NCBI GenBank assembly: GCA_031772625.1
Contig: CM062804.1
Location: forward strand, 275,807,174 to 275,871,173
Source: Pinus tabuliformis
Taxonomy: Eukaryota; Streptophyta; Pinopsida; Pinales; Pinaceae
Direction of reading: 5' to 3'
DNA: 64,000 bases
Notes under the pieces: model-generated
What the model was told of the DNA's origin: nothing
What the model saw: the letters and a program-made list of their open reading frames with translations, nothing else
Databases searched by the model: none
Shown here: positions 48,054 through 61,300 of the stretch, piece by piece
Layout: every line of letters starts with the position of its first letter
How positions within the stretch are numbered: position 1 is the first letter of the stretch
Made by a program: the position numbers and the translations under genes

Positions 48054-50039
48054 TTAATTTGATATTTCATTTTTGATGTTGAAAGGGAGCTGAAGTTGGT
48101 TTGTTTGATTTACATCTTCCTTAATATGTGAAGTTTGTGTGTCCTTATTCTGTTTCTCAATATTATGCATTTCAGTCTGTGTTTCTACTATTTTGCCTTG
48201 ATTTCTCTTATTTTGATTGTTTTTAGTAATTGTCTCTGTTTGGGTTTCAGTGGAGGTTATATCTACAATCTTAGGGGTAGAAGTCTCTGGTGTTCCCCTA
48301 GGGAGGATTTGTAACACTTTGTTAACTGGAGCTTCTTTTATTATCTTAGTCTGGGTCTGGATGGATCTTTTAATGGGAGTCTCGTTATTCTTTTTACTTC
48401 CCAAGCTATATTGTTTGTGTACCTCATATATAGCTAACTCATATCCCTGTTTAAAATCAAAGGATTCACCAGATTCTAACTGCAACTACTGCAACATATA
48501 TAACTCCTATTCTTCTTGAGTAAGAAAAACAATGTCTTCCTCTTTGGTTTCTAGTAAGTTAATCTAGGTATCATCCTCTCCTTCTTGGTTCTGTGAATCC
48601 TCAACATAATTTTCTTGGAAGGGAGGCCTAATCTATTGATCTGGTGTAGCATTCTTTCCAGCATTAGGGTTCTTCATAAAATTAAGACTTCTTATTGGGG
48701 GTTGTTGTTGTCAATTATCCCATTGATTTTTCCTCTCCATGTTTTCTAACCTATCCATGATTCTTTCTAAACTCTTAGCTAAAATATCTACTTTTCCATC
48801 TGAAGTGGAAGCTTCCTCTTTAAATACAACTTTATTTTCATTTCTCATTCGAGCTTTCTTATCTAATAGGTTGGCCTCTACACTAACAACATTGTTTTTC
48901 ATTTTTTCAAGTGTTTTAGGGTTTCTTTCCCTTAACTAGTATGACATGTCAGCGTCAAAACCATCAGGGAACTTAATTAATGCTAAATTAGGAGGAGGCT
49001 TAATATTGGTTGGAATTTCATTGTAGATACTAATAAACCTAGTGCAATAGCCCTAAATTGACTCATTAGGAGCTCTTATAATGTTTTCATATTTAGAAAT
49101 TATTTGCAATGGGTTTTTCTTTCTCTCCTATCTATTAATGAATAACCTATGAAAATTGGCTAAGTCTGCAATATGGTTGGCAGGAAAGGCTTTGAACCAT
49201 TTCTTGGCATCCTGAGTTAAAGTTTGGGAAAAAAACCTCATTTGGACATCTGCTTCATCTATCTCATGCAACTCAAAAAAGTCAGACATCTTGTTTACAT
49301 GTTGCTGGGCAGTGTAATGACCAGTAGCATCAAACAGGAAGATCTTACTCTGATAATCTGCAGGCATGGCATGGAGTTGTGTAGGTAAAACAAGAGGTGC
49401 ATATTGGTTTGCCATTGTTGTGATTTTGGCTTGACTAGGGGGTAAAGTTGTGGTGCTTGAGGAAGGACTTGAAATTGATGGAGGTGAACAAGATGATGAT
49501 GAAGATGGTTTATTAACAACTGGTTTAGGTGATTGGATTGTGGTAGATAAAATTGATGAAGTTTTGGTAAGAGAAGGGGTATTTACAGTGAGTGAAGTTT
49601 GTGCTGAAACTTCAGGGGTAGCAGAAGTAGAGGCAGATGCTTCAACAAATTGTTGAAGGTAAGAATCACCAATATTACTTATCAATTTAGAGGCCCAAGC
49701 TTCTATCTTGTTAAAAGTCTCAACGAAAAATTTATCTAAATCTGAATGTATAATCCTTTTTTATTCAATGGGTTTTACAAAATCAGGGTCTAAGACTGTT
49801 TCATGGATTGCATTCTCATATTTACTTCTAAATAATGAGAGGTCAAACAACAAATCAAAGGGGATTTCCTCTAAAGTAGACAACTCCTCAGGGAGTGAAT
49901 TGACTCTAACTAACCTGCTACTACTGGCTTGAGTTTTTGTTGTTTTGGGTTGTCTTAAAATTCTCTCTGGGTCATCAACTATGGTTGCACGGTTTGGATC
50001 TGGGTTTGCCTTGGTATAGTGAATTTTCCTGGGAGCCAT
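48054..50039 (-). pseudogene. Ty3/gypsy gag, decayed and without a visible zinc knuckle
   Basis: It starts at the ATG at 50039 (MAPRKIHYTKANPDPN), about 120 bases after the primer site. A Ser/Pro-rich stretch (about 49440-49640) precedes the capsid-like region: IFLFDATGHYTAQQHVNKMSD, DVQMRFFSQTLTQDAKKWF, FHRLFINR and NIIRAPNESI (about 49070-49390), matching the retrotransposon gag family. The C-terminal part is Gln/Asn/Lys-rich (about 48060-48900). I found no CCHC knuckle. In-frame stops include TAA after VKPIE and TAGs after NR, NESI, DQ, QEE and LQ. Confidence 0.75.
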
Positions 50040-50160
50040 AATTTTAAGCGTTTCAACTGTTTTTATGAAATTTTTCAAAATTTACTTCAGAAAAATGACC
50101 TTAAGGGGCTCAAGATTAAAATTAAGGTTTCCTTAAAGTTTTATGAGACTGAGGATCGAA

Positions 50161-50179
50161 GTCCCCAGTATGGTCGCCA
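50161..50179 (-). other. Primer binding site of the giant element
   Basis: On the minus strand TGGCGACCATACTGGGGAC lies four bases after the 5' LTR end. The TGGCGAC...CTGGGGA pattern is the primer site form found in Tat/Ogre-like plant Ty3/gypsy elements (tRNA-Arg type as I recall). It fixes the orientation and confirms that 50184-56655 is the 5' LTR. Confidence 0.8.
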
Positions 50180-50183
50180 TTTA

Positions 50184-53100
50184 TGTTATCACTCTGATTT
50201 TTATTTTGAAGTAAATGAAGAAAGAAAATCAAAGGTAACCGCAAACCACTTTTGGAGATTAGGACCTAGCCTTCCTGATGCTCAGAGAGGGCTCTCTCTT
50301 TATAATTTAACTTTTGTTTTAGTTAATATTATTTTAGGCCAGTTAGTACTTGCACTTGGGATTTGTTTTGAAATTGGGTGGTGGGATTACTTGACATGGA
50401 TGAACATAGCTTTGCATCTACCATTGGGCTATGGAGTCTAATGTCAGACAAACAAGACTAGATTCAGTTCTAAAAAACAGTGTCTACAGGGCAAGATAGA
50501 TGAGTTACTGCAGATCTCAAATGCTAAATGGTGAATGGCTTCAAATCGGATCCAGGGAGAAATTAAGGGTTCCCTAGGCCGGACTTTGGAAGAAGTGAAA
50601 GAAGTCAACTGGGATGGGAGAGAATAAGGGTTCTCAAATTCAAGTATCAGAGGAAAACATGTAAACGACTAATTGTGCAAAACAGAGTGTAATTAAACAA
50701 ATTCTGAGTGATATTTCTAGTTAATTCATTCAGATTTAGAACACATCTAAGATTATGAAAAGACATAAGAAAGGTAACAACATCACACAAAGAGAGTACT
50801 TCACTGCAAATGGCTTATCTCATGAATCCTGTAGTGAAATTATTTTATTACTTGCTCCAGTCCGTTGACTTGAAAATGGTACAATAACCCTTAGGCTCAA
50901 GATCAAAGTAACTCTACAAATGTAAAATAATCCATGCTAGTACTTCGAATTTTGAAGTATTTATACAAAAGGAATTTACAAAATATCTGGAACTGCTTTC
51001 AGAATTAATCTAGGAAAAAAGGAATATCTTTTGCAAGAGGATAGAGACAGTTATTGAACTGTTGCTTACTGTCCTTGTTATTAAGGTTCTACTGGCTTTG
51101 CTCTTTGATCTTTTACCCTTTATGCTGCTTGGTTGTTTGGTCTTTACGATGGATGTTCTGTTTAACTTTAACCTTTAACCTGATACTCTTTCATTTGATA
51201 CACTTTAACCCTGCCTACCTGTCAATATCCTTTTACCTTGTTGTTTCACTTTTTATTGTAGATTTATAATTTACTGTCCTTTTACTTTAGTAAAGCATTG
51301 AGTTTTTACCATCTTTCTTCATCTGGTAATTGGATATTGACCATTTTTCTGTATATCTTATTTGCCTATGTATATTTGGCAAAATTGGGCTTATTAATAA
51401 GCAAGTTTTTTACCTCATGCTGGAGGTAAAAAAAGTTTTCAAAAGTTTGGTACAAGACTTTGCATGTTGGCATGCCCTTCATAGATGAAGTGATCACCTG
51501 TTCTTTGGCCACTTCCCTGATCTTATTGTTCTAATATGCCTGTGTCATTAACTTGTCATTTATAAGTAAGGGATTAGGTAATCCCTTTTCCTTCAATAGC
51601 TAAAACTTAGCCATGAACCTGTTAATTACTAGTTGCGTTTTTGACACTTATCTTCTAAATTCAACATCAAATTCCTCTTGGTGAGGACTCTCTTGACTTC
51701 CAAAATTGTACCTGTCCTATTAGGTATATCAAGCTCTTGCAGTTCATATTTATTCTTGGAGTTGATGGAGTGGATGATTCTCACTGCGTCCTCTAGCATA
51801 TCTTTGTTTTAACCCTTTCAATGTCTTCTGTTTCCTTCTTAATCAAATCAATTTGCTCAAAAATGACTTGGATAGATGGCCAAATATCATTGACAGAGTC
51901 AATGATATTGGCCCACAATTGCTCTTTAGCATTTCCTATTGGTTTAGTCAAGGTTAGTTCCTTTTCCAGGCTCTTTATCCTCTCATTCATCCTTTCAACC
52001 TTTTGTTGTTCTTCCTTATGCATGATATGGGCAAGCTTGCAATCCGTCTCAAGGCTACTGAATTTCTCCTTCAGTTTGTTCATCTCATTGGTCTGAATGG
52101 ACATTTCTTCCATTGCTTTGACCATCCTGTTGGCTTCTTCACTTCCGAAGGCCATTTCTATTGATCTTGTTGCTGACGTAGTCTATGCAGATGTTGGTAA
52201 TACAGTGGCCATTGGAGCAGTGGGAGCTAATGCTGCTACCAAAGTAGAAGGTACAATTGTGGTCACTGTTGGAATGATAGCTGTGGAAGCATTATCAATG
52301 CTAGATTGTTTGAGCTGGATCAAGGTATCCAACTCCTTCTCCATCTCCTTTAACTGGTCATTCAGTTGCAGCACCAAGTCCATCATCTCTTCATGATTGG
52401 TCTAGCATTCTAGGACTTCTTTTGTTTTTGGGTGCTGCAGATTAGGCAACTTGAGCTATTTCTTGAGGGCTACTATGTCCTCATGTTTCTTCTTGATCAG
52501 TTTCTATGTGGCTTTCACATCATTTGGTTCATGGCCCAATTCAATAACCAAGTCCTCCAAGGACTTTATCCTGTTGTCTTTAGCCTGTGAAGAGTCTCTC
52601 TCTAGCTCGAATTGAGCTATTATATTGTCTAATGAATCCTGCAGCTTATAAGCAGCCATGGCCTTTGCTATGAGGGTGGAGTAGATAATTTCTCCAGCCT
52701 ACTTGTGAAATTCGAACTGATCAATGGGATGAACATCCCTGGCCAAGACCTCAAAATTGGTCTTCTTGTAGTCTGTTGAGGTTTTCGGTTGCTGTACAGT
52801 GGGCTGTAGGAATGAGACTTGCATTTTTCCTTCTTTGATGTCAAATGCTGACATCAGTCTGGTCTGGTTTGGCGATGTGAGCTTGAGATATTAGGCATAT
52901 GTCTCTGCCTTCAGTCTCTCATTCCTCATTTTGATTTCTTTGAATATGTCTTTAATGTCTTTTTCCTTGTCAGTTGGCCTGACATAGGAGGAGATCTCCA
53001 TACTCGGTTGTCTATCCATCAACTGTGTGTTGGATGTTGAGGGTTGTTGTGTTTCCTCTGATGCAGCTGGTTCTTTTCCTTTCTGTCCCATTACCTCAGT

Positions 53101-56100
53101 GTTAATTATTTTTTCTAATGTAATGTTATCCTCCTATTCAAAGACATGCTTCAACTTTGGCCTCTTGCTTGGATCAATCAGCTCATAAGTGGTCTTCATG
53201 GTAGAGCTAGATGCCTCATCTCTACTCCTCTTAGGATTATTCTCCTCATTTAGTGGATATTGTATTATACGAGGATTGTTCATTGGCCCTCCTTACTCTG
53301 GAACCTACAAGAAAGAGTTATGATCAAATTGACTCTCCAAATCAATAAGTGTATTCTCTATGTCCACATCAGTGTTGTCCATGTCAATCAAGGTGTTCTC
53401 CACCCACTCATCCCGGTTAGCATATTGTTAAATGTTAGGAATTGGGTGGTGAATGTATGCTGCCAACTTAACCTTGAGTCTGAGCTTTTTTATGACCCCA
53501 TGAGGGTCATAGTGCCAGATGAAACTGTTTTTGAATTTCATTTGTTGAAGTAACCTGTCGGCCTCTGGTCCAACTTCTCTGTTGTTGCAAATAAATGGGC
53601 CCATCTGGTTCTTCACTTTGAACTGGGTTTTCTTCCTATAAGCTAGGAAGTTAATATCATCAGAGTTGATGATTTTCTTGAAGTACTCGAGAAAATATCC
53701 TCATAGGGAGGTATTTGGGAAATTTGTAGGGAGCGAGCTCACAGCCATAAATCCTGATCTCTGTGTGGTTTTGGTACAAGTACCAATCTCCCACCTTGTT
53801 ATTCTTGGCTAATTGTAGTACTCTTTTAATCTCTGGGCTGATTCTAGGCTGAGTCTTAGAAGTCAGAAGTTCATAACTGGGTATACAAAAGAGTCTATAA
53901 AGTCTTTGTAGGTGAATGAGGTGGAAAACTTGTGGACCAAGGGTGTCCAAAAGATGATTGATCTTTCTTTTCCCTTGGTGTCTAGTTTCTAGATCTTCAA
54001 AGGGAATTTATCTATCTGGTAATACAGGAACATATGAAACAACACTGAAGAGTATTTGAAAACTCTTTCAGTGGGCAGTCTAGTGAGTTGTTCATGCATT
54101 CTGTCTGCAATGAACTAGGCATAATCATACATAGTGGTAGGAGGCTTGCCTAGAGTGAAAATGGAAAAGAAGGCCATGATGACCTCATCCACAAACTCGT
54201 CTGATGTGCATCCTAGGATGCATGAGAGCATGGTGATTATTCTCCTACCAGTCTATGAGAAAATAGTGGCAACATAGGGTGGAATGTCTGTAGGAGTATG
54301 TCTCTCCTCAATGATGAAATTGTGGAATATTTGTTTGATCTTGGTTGGGTCCAGTGTGATGTATAGGTACAATAGGTGTCCAGTGGACAAAGGACTTAGA
54401 TTAGGACTAGGCTGGATTTGCAGTATATGGTTGATGGATTCAGCAGTGATGGTGAATAATATCTTATGGTTTGGTACCTCAATAGCCCTATGGCTTGGAA
54501 CATAATAGGCATGGCAAAAATGTACTATGTCTGGGAATGGATGGACTTCTGGGAATGTATATTTGGCAAATTGGATTCCCAAAGGTTTATATCATCAACA
54601 TGGTTTAGGAACCTATCCTTAGCCCAACATTGAATTCTCAGAAGGTGGGCTGGAGTGGATGTGTCTTTAATATAGAATTCCCTGTCTGCCAGGGCCAAGT
54701 GGTCAATGTCTAAATGAGGGGTTGTCACTAGTATGGCATATAGTGAGGTCTGGGAAGCCATATTTATGATAAAATAAGGGAATTGGGCTTATACTGTTTG
54801 TGGGAATGAAGTTTTGATAACTCTGGTACAAAGGTATGGTATTGATAGTTTGTAGGTAGGAGTTTTGGTATTTTAGGAGATGGAATACTCTTAATTCAAG
54901 GGAATTCAATTAAATTCAATCAATTATTTCATGAATTTTAGTGTACGTTTTAAACTCAGAGGGCCATTTTGGTTTTATGTCGAAATACCAAGAAATTATG
55001 GTCGGGTCTGCAAAATGGTCTTTGAATGGTGCTTGCAGAAGCTTTTGTGACTTCAGGTGTGCTGTGGATGGCTGAAATGGGTGTTTGGAGCTTCTTCGGG
55101 GTGCAATTGGTAGTCGAAACTGGTCGCAAAAGCTTAGGGGTGCAGAAGGGTTTAGAACTCTTTCGAAGAGAAAATGCGTGAAAAGAGTGAAAATGAGGCT
55201 ATGTGGGTTTTTAACTGGGAATGGTTAGAAAATTGGCAGGGAAAATGTTTTATGAACAATGGATGGTTTTGCTATATGGGCGGGAGGCAATATCTGGGGG
55301 ATATCACATCGCTTATGGGGGTCGGCTGGTATTTTCCCGAGAGCACGCGACTTAACGCGGTGTCGCCACGTAACCCAAGGGGGCCTAGGCAATATTGCCC
55401 ATATCATGTGCTTTCAAGCCGGTAAATATCGGGCAGTGAGAGACTGCTATATGGGCGAGAGTCGTAGGATTTGGGGGTGGAGGATCCAACGGTCATCGCA
55501 TGGCGGAGATGCACGGCGGGAGATGGGGGTGGGATTTAGCGGGGCCCATGGTTAATTACGCTTAAGTGTAATTAATCACTGTATATGTGCGTGGTTAATA
55601 AAGTAATGTGGGTTTATGAAACATAACGAGTAAAAGTGAATTTTCAGGATTAATAAAGTAAAGTGGGAGGGGAATAATAGGTAGGATAGGAGGTTTTAGC
55701 AGTTTTTGTTTTAGGGTTTTTTTGGGGAATTAATCAAAGGAACAATTATTTTTCCAAGGGGGAAAAGGGTTTCACACTAGGGGAAAGGGAGTTTTGGGAA
55801 GGGGGATGAATTTTGGAGGTAAATTAGCTAGGTAATGTGTGAAACCAAGGGGTAGGAGTCAAAATTAAGGGAAATGCTGCCTTAGCAAGCCATAAAGGGG
55901 TAAAAGGGAAATTAGTAAGTATATAGTAGGGGGTGAAATGCAATGGGGGAAATTAGGAAAATCAGCTTATAAGCATCCTTTTTCTTTCACAATTGCTCCT
56001 GCACATTGAAACACATGATTAAACATGATAGATGTGCTTATGCCTCAAATAGCTTGTATTTCTGCAACCTTTCTTCTACTTACCCTTTTACTTACCCTAA

Positions 56101-56655
56101 CATTTTTTCTTCACTTTGTTGGGTGCACTTAAGCTAGCAAACCCTTTTCTTTCCTTTTTTCTTTTATGAAACAAACTATCTACTTCTAACCTTATATCTT
56201 CCAAGGGCTCAGATTAAACTAATGAGCTCCTTTTATTTCTCTACTTATCTACTAATCTGCTAAGATTAAACTATTTGGTCAAATTTTTATTCTCTAACTA
56301 TAAACATGAAATTCAAAGCATGAAGTAGTCAAGATTAAACTATTTGACTATCATGGGTTGTGGCATGTATGACAAGCCACACAAAACCATTGTTTAAGAC
56401 AATAAAGTAAAGAGTAGTGGCACTTAGACTTGCACACTTTCATGAACTATTTTTTGTTTGGGGTTTATCTTTTTTCATTTTTTGATCTTTTCTTATTTTT
56501 CTTGTCCTTTGATATTTCTTCTAGGACATACCCTCTTTAAATTTTTTAATTTTAATATGGAAAACATTTGCAGAAAGCAAAGGTATGTATAATATTACAA
56601 GACTTAACCTCAGCCAATTCAAAATTATGAATCCTATCACTATGGGACCCTAACA
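50184..56655 (-). repeat. 5' LTR of the giant element
   Basis: A 6,472-bp LTR with TGTTAG at 56655 and ATAACA at 50184 in minus orientation. It matches 37006-43475 end to end. Its CG-richer block (about 55270-55560) keeps many CG dinucleotides that read TG or CA in the other LTR. The promoter driving the element should lie between 56655 and about 54800, upstream of the LTR ORF; a TATATAC word near 55917-55926 is a weak candidate. Confidence 0.9.
51284..54761 (-). pseudogene. LTR-encoded coiled-coil protein (5' LTR copy), decayed
   Basis: This is the second copy of the ORF at 38107-41596, starting at 54761 (MASQTSLYAI). The same order of globular region, linker, Ala/Thr/Pro-rich hinge and coiled coils is seen; the segment 52155-51793 (EEMSIQTNEMNKLKEKFSSL) is its longest open coiled coil. 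It has more frameshifts than the other copy. At least five in-frame stops are at the same positions in both copies (after YDYA/S, FPLKI, ETYA, ALKK and before TNHEE). Function is unknown. Confidence 0.7.
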
Positions 56656-56660
56656 AGATG
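56656..56660. repeat. Target-site duplication AGATG, right copy
   Basis: It directly follows the LTR edge ...CTAACA and equals 37001-37005. Confidence 0.75.
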
Positions 56661-58390
56661 TATAACTGATGACCAGATACAAATTGAATTAGTGTTATAT
56701 GAGGATAACTGAAAGGAAATTGTATACGCGGATATTTAGTACATAAGTTTGCAGAAAATGAGTTTCCTTTTATGACTATTATTAATGCCTTATGAGATAA
56801 ATTAAACTCACATTTTGTATGATGAAAAACCAAATAAAGGATCTTGATAATGATTCTGACATGAATTAAGCTATGTTGACTACTAAAGAAATATAAAAAC
56901 AAAAAGGACATTAGAATTGCAAGAAAACTTAACCACGATGACCAATATGGAAACTTGGCTAGTCTTCTGGCCTAGCCTGGTAGTGGCCTAGCTAGAAGAC
57001 AATCCTGAAGAATTGAATGTTATACGGAGGGCACAGTTGGGTATAAACCTCAAAAAAATAAGTAATGTAGACAATATGCAGTATAATCGAGAAGGAAATA
57101 CATAATATCATAACCTGTTACAAATATAATTTACATTTTGTCGAATCCAGAAATTCTAGAGGAACAATTCTATAATACTGTAAAGAATAAGGCAATTGCA
57201 GGAAGTAAAAAATAGTAATAAGAACCACATTCATAATCTTAGCAAAATACAGTCAATCGAATTCTCAGTTTCAACCCCTTTAACGATTGACATGGTAGCA
57301 CCATTAACAATATAGAAACTACTGTAACCATTAAACAATTAAGATTTCAGTACTATTAACCATATAAAGTCACTGTAATTATGTTGAATCCATAAGGCCA
57401 AAGAGTCTGACACAACTATATTAAAAAAAAGGTGTTTTACTCGAGCTAATTTTCCTTCTGAAACCCTAACTATCTAAGAAGGAGCGAAACTTAAGGAAAT
57501 TACATTACAGACATAAAATTAATAAACAAGTCTAAAAAATGCGTCAATGGAGACCAAAAAATGGAATAGCCTCTGAGGCTCAAGTGGCCATTACGACCAT
57601 TTACACTTTTAAGAAAACAAGACAGGTAAACCCTGACTCTTCATGTCACCATAAGTCTCAGAAATACCTAGAAAACTTCGAGTAATATAATCTTGAGCAT
57701 GACTGCTAGAAATTCGTCGGCCATAAGGAAAAGGAGAGGTGGAGCACTAGCGCAGAACAAACATCGTTTAAAAATTGAGGGTTGTTGAATTGTAGGTAAC
57801 ATATCATAACCATTTCATCAATTTTGTAGATAATACCAAGCCATAATGGAGTCTTGGGTAATCTAGTGAGAGTTAACAAAAATTACATGATTTTGACCTC
57901 TTTCCTATGGAACCATCGCCCACAACATTCATAACCAAGCCATTTTGTCTAGTTGCATATCAGTATTAGAACCCCAAGTTAAAAAAGGAAAGGTGTAAAC
58001 TTAGCACAAAAACAATATTAGGTTTGTTATAGACCCTTACATCACCATTCTGGAAACTGACGGTAAAATTTAGCAGGGCAGGGTGAAGAGGCTACCTTGC
58101 CAAACATATGGAACCTATGAGGGAGAAGTCATATGAAAACCCTACAACATACAACACGAATGAACCTTGGCCAGCATGGATCGAGCATGTAGTTACCATG
58201 ATGAAGCTCAAGAAAACCTTCACCGTTGGATGGGAACCTGCGTCCTCAACCTTTGATGAGATCTAACTCCCGAGATAAAGACATGTGTAAGGATTATAAA
58301 AGGTCTCCAAAAGTTTCCAATGCGCAAATTCACTAATGGGTAATGTCTCTAAGTGGATTGAAATTTAATCGAACTTATACTCGAGGTCAT

Positions 58391-58394
<4 letters not shown>

Positions 58395-58427
<33 letters not shown>
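58395..58427. repeat. (TA)n microsatellite
   Basis: About 16 uninterrupted TA dinucleotides. Confidence 0.9.
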
Positions 58428-58430
<3 letters not shown>

Positions 58431-60309
58431 TGCATATGTGTTAATATAATACTATTCATAAACCAATGAAACCCGCAAACCTAAAATTGAGGCATAGATG
58501 CAATATTGTATGAGATATCATTACTGTAACATAATTATTTAATAATTTTACAATTAGTTCATTCAAACTTGATCAAAGAAGTAAGAACAATGGTATCTAA
58601 TAAATATGGACGAGTTAAACCTTTAATAAGAAAAATTGTGTTTAGTAAATGTTCAGTAATATGTTTCACAAGGATATGTGACAATTATGCTTCTTTTCTT
58701 CTTTGTGAGAGGATGAGGTATAGTGCGTATAATGCATGAAAAATATTTTCGATAGTGAGCAATGGAGAATGGGCCACCATGACAATGTTAAACCATCTAT
58801 AATTAGATGTTCCTTATTTAATTCCAAAGGTTGTTTGAATGTCGTGCTTCATTGTTGAAGTAGTTGCATTTCTAATCATCTGCATTATTCTTCATTTGGA
58901 ATTACATGCCTATTAAAAATCCAAATGATCTTGTATGGTTGTGTGCATGGGGATTGTAGGGGAAAGCATTCTGCAATGTACACGAATTAGATTCCTAGAA
59001 TTGTAATCACAAAGAGAATATCATGTCTCCAAATTCCATAGCTACATATACTCAATTACTTGGCCCCAATAGTATACTCAAATATACATATCCATATAGT
59101 TAAAAAAGCATAATTTTCCCAAGCAAGTTAGTCTGGCAGTTTTACACTTTTATCACATACCATGCTTACTAATATACATAGATCCCTATTTGAAATCGGC
59201 TCTATTTCTTTCAAAGATTCTAGATATTTGAGTTTCCTGAAATTCCATGCAATTCAAATCATCCTAATTGATCCTTAGATCAAATATAAGATGGTCTTTA
59301 TGGACATCAACTTTCTTCTCATCCATTGAACATTTGACCAGTGTAGGTACGAGGAGTTTAGAAATTTTGATTGAATTGCGTATAGAGATAGTTTAATAGT
59401 GCCTTACACCTTCACCACAGGAAGACACATGAATTTTTACAAGAACTAGAAACTCGATGGGATATTGATCAAGAGAACTTTGTACAAATACCGAGATAAG
59501 GAGAAAAATCATTTTCAGATCTAGTGACCTTTGTTCTAGTCTATGATCATTGACCATGATATGTTTAGGGATTCTAATCCATGATGATAGAAGTATAAGA
59601 CCAATTTGTAACAAAAACTAAACATGATTATTATGTGTGTTCACAGATACTTGGGTTATTGATGCTTTATTGGATAGAGTCCATAGTGTATGTCCCATCC
59701 CATTGCATTTTCACTTATTCTCACAATTATTATAGCACATTATGGCTAGGTAAGCATCATGGTGACCTAAAAATTTTATAACCTTCTATTGGGCACAGTG
59801 AGATAGTAGTCCAACTGTGCACTCTTCTAGTCCCATTGGGTGTCATTAATTGGTTATGAGAGATAAAAATCCAATACATGTATTAGCTTGACATGTTAAG
59901 GATATTTTCTCACCGAGGTTAATGTATTATTGGAAAAAATTTCTTAAGCAGTGTAAGCACTATTAGGTATTTTCTTTCTTATTCATAGGGTCTCATTCTC
60001 AAGAACAATTATCAGTGTCACCAGATTTGGTCTTTACGAGAGTATAAGGTATTTATATGAAACTCTGTAGTGAATGTAATGGCTAATGGATTTCCAAATC
60101 ATTAATGAATGTGTCACAAACCTAATAGGACTTTCTTGGAATCATCATTTGCATTACTTGTTGCACTAGTTCAACCAGGCGTCACCTCCCTATAGAATTT
60201 TCTCTACAAATCAACTAGCCCACTAATATCATGTAGAAATTTCACCTGTAGATCCAACTGATATATACAATGTACTAAAGCATAATACTAGACCTACATC
60301 TACCATAAA

Positions 60310-61300
60310 ATTAGCGGAAGCTTAATTGAACATGAGCAACATCAAGCATGAACACATATAACTGATAAGAAGGAATCAATCACATAACACAGATATATCA
60401 CCAAGAAAAGCACCAGCATAAAACCCTCAACACTGTATTATCAATCAAGTGGAAATCCTCAACAACATACAAAAAGAATTAGCTCAATAGCTATCCTGCT
60501 TTCTCCGTACTCTGATGATGATGATCATAGACTCATTAGGCCTCAATATATAGGCCACAAGTCCTACAATCCCCTATTTCCTTGTGCAATTTTGATTGGG
60601 GTCCAATTACAAAACATATGTGAATTAGCCCCAGATCATACCTGCTGTCAACCATAGGTCCAACTACGCAATCCTTGAGGACACTAGTTCCTCATGCATG
60701 CAAGGAATATTCCATGGGAATATCCAAGCATCTGATAGTACACTGTTCCTCATCTGATATCAACTGGGTCTCCGACAAAATTGACATGCAACATTTATCC
60801 ATGAGTGAATCCTCAGTTATCTAAAATAATAGTTGTCACATGCATGCAAGCATTAACAAACTATATTTTATTATTTTAACAACTTGTTAAAATAATCTAA
60901 TTGGACTTGACTAGTTAGAACTAAGTCAACTGATTCTCTCATTATAGAACTCATATTTACTCCCTCAATCAGTGGAGGGAATTAAGGATAAATTCCTCAA
61001 TCAGTGGGACAACTCATGTGCATGCTCACAGAGACTTCAAATTCGAATTTCTGTAACTAATTAACTCAACTGAATTAATTAATTAATATTTCCAACTGCT
61101 GTTAAGACCAAGATTAATTTTACTTCCTATAGATAGACTAGGGATTGCTATAAATAGGAAGGGACCTAGAAATTCTATTTTTAGCAGTTTCACCTCTCAC
61201 CTAAGGTGGCCAATGAAATCACTAGCAAAACTGCTATTTTTAGCAGGTCTATTTTTAGCACATTCTAAATTTAACATTTCTTTTTGCACATTTTTCAACA
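60310..61300 (-). repeat. Possible decayed LTR
   Basis: Read on the minus strand the region starts TGTTGAAAAATGTGC at 61300 and ends with the style of sequence (CTTCCGCTAAT) seen near primer sites of copia-type LTRs. It includes a CCTATATATTG word that could be a TATA box. I found no partner LTR, target duplication or clear primer site, so this is only suggestive. Confidence 0.25.

Larger units (their letters stand above)
37006..56655 (-). mobile_element. 19.65-kb Ty3/gypsy retrotransposon with giant coding LTRs
   Basis: The element lies on the minus strand. The 5' LTR is 56655-50184 and the 3' LTR is 43475-37006, each about 6.47 kb, with TGTTA...TAACA ends and AGATG flanks. A primer site follows the 5' LTR. 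The internal 6.7 kb encodes gag, protease, an extra RNase H, reverse transcriptase, a second RNase H and integrase. Two RNase H domains and the TGGCGAC-type primer site suggest the Tat-like branch of Ty3/gypsy. Every gene has in-frame stops, and the LTRs differ at roughly 7-8% of positions where I compared about 400 bases by eye, so the copy is old and inactive. I saw no clear polypurine tract next to the 3' LTR. Confidence 0.9.

Noticed and set aside
37006..56655. Reading the two 6.47-kb copies as a segmental or tandem duplication instead of LTRs
   Set aside because: TG/CA ends, the primer site four bases from the inner edge, gag-pol between the copies and the flanking AGATG all fit LTRs.
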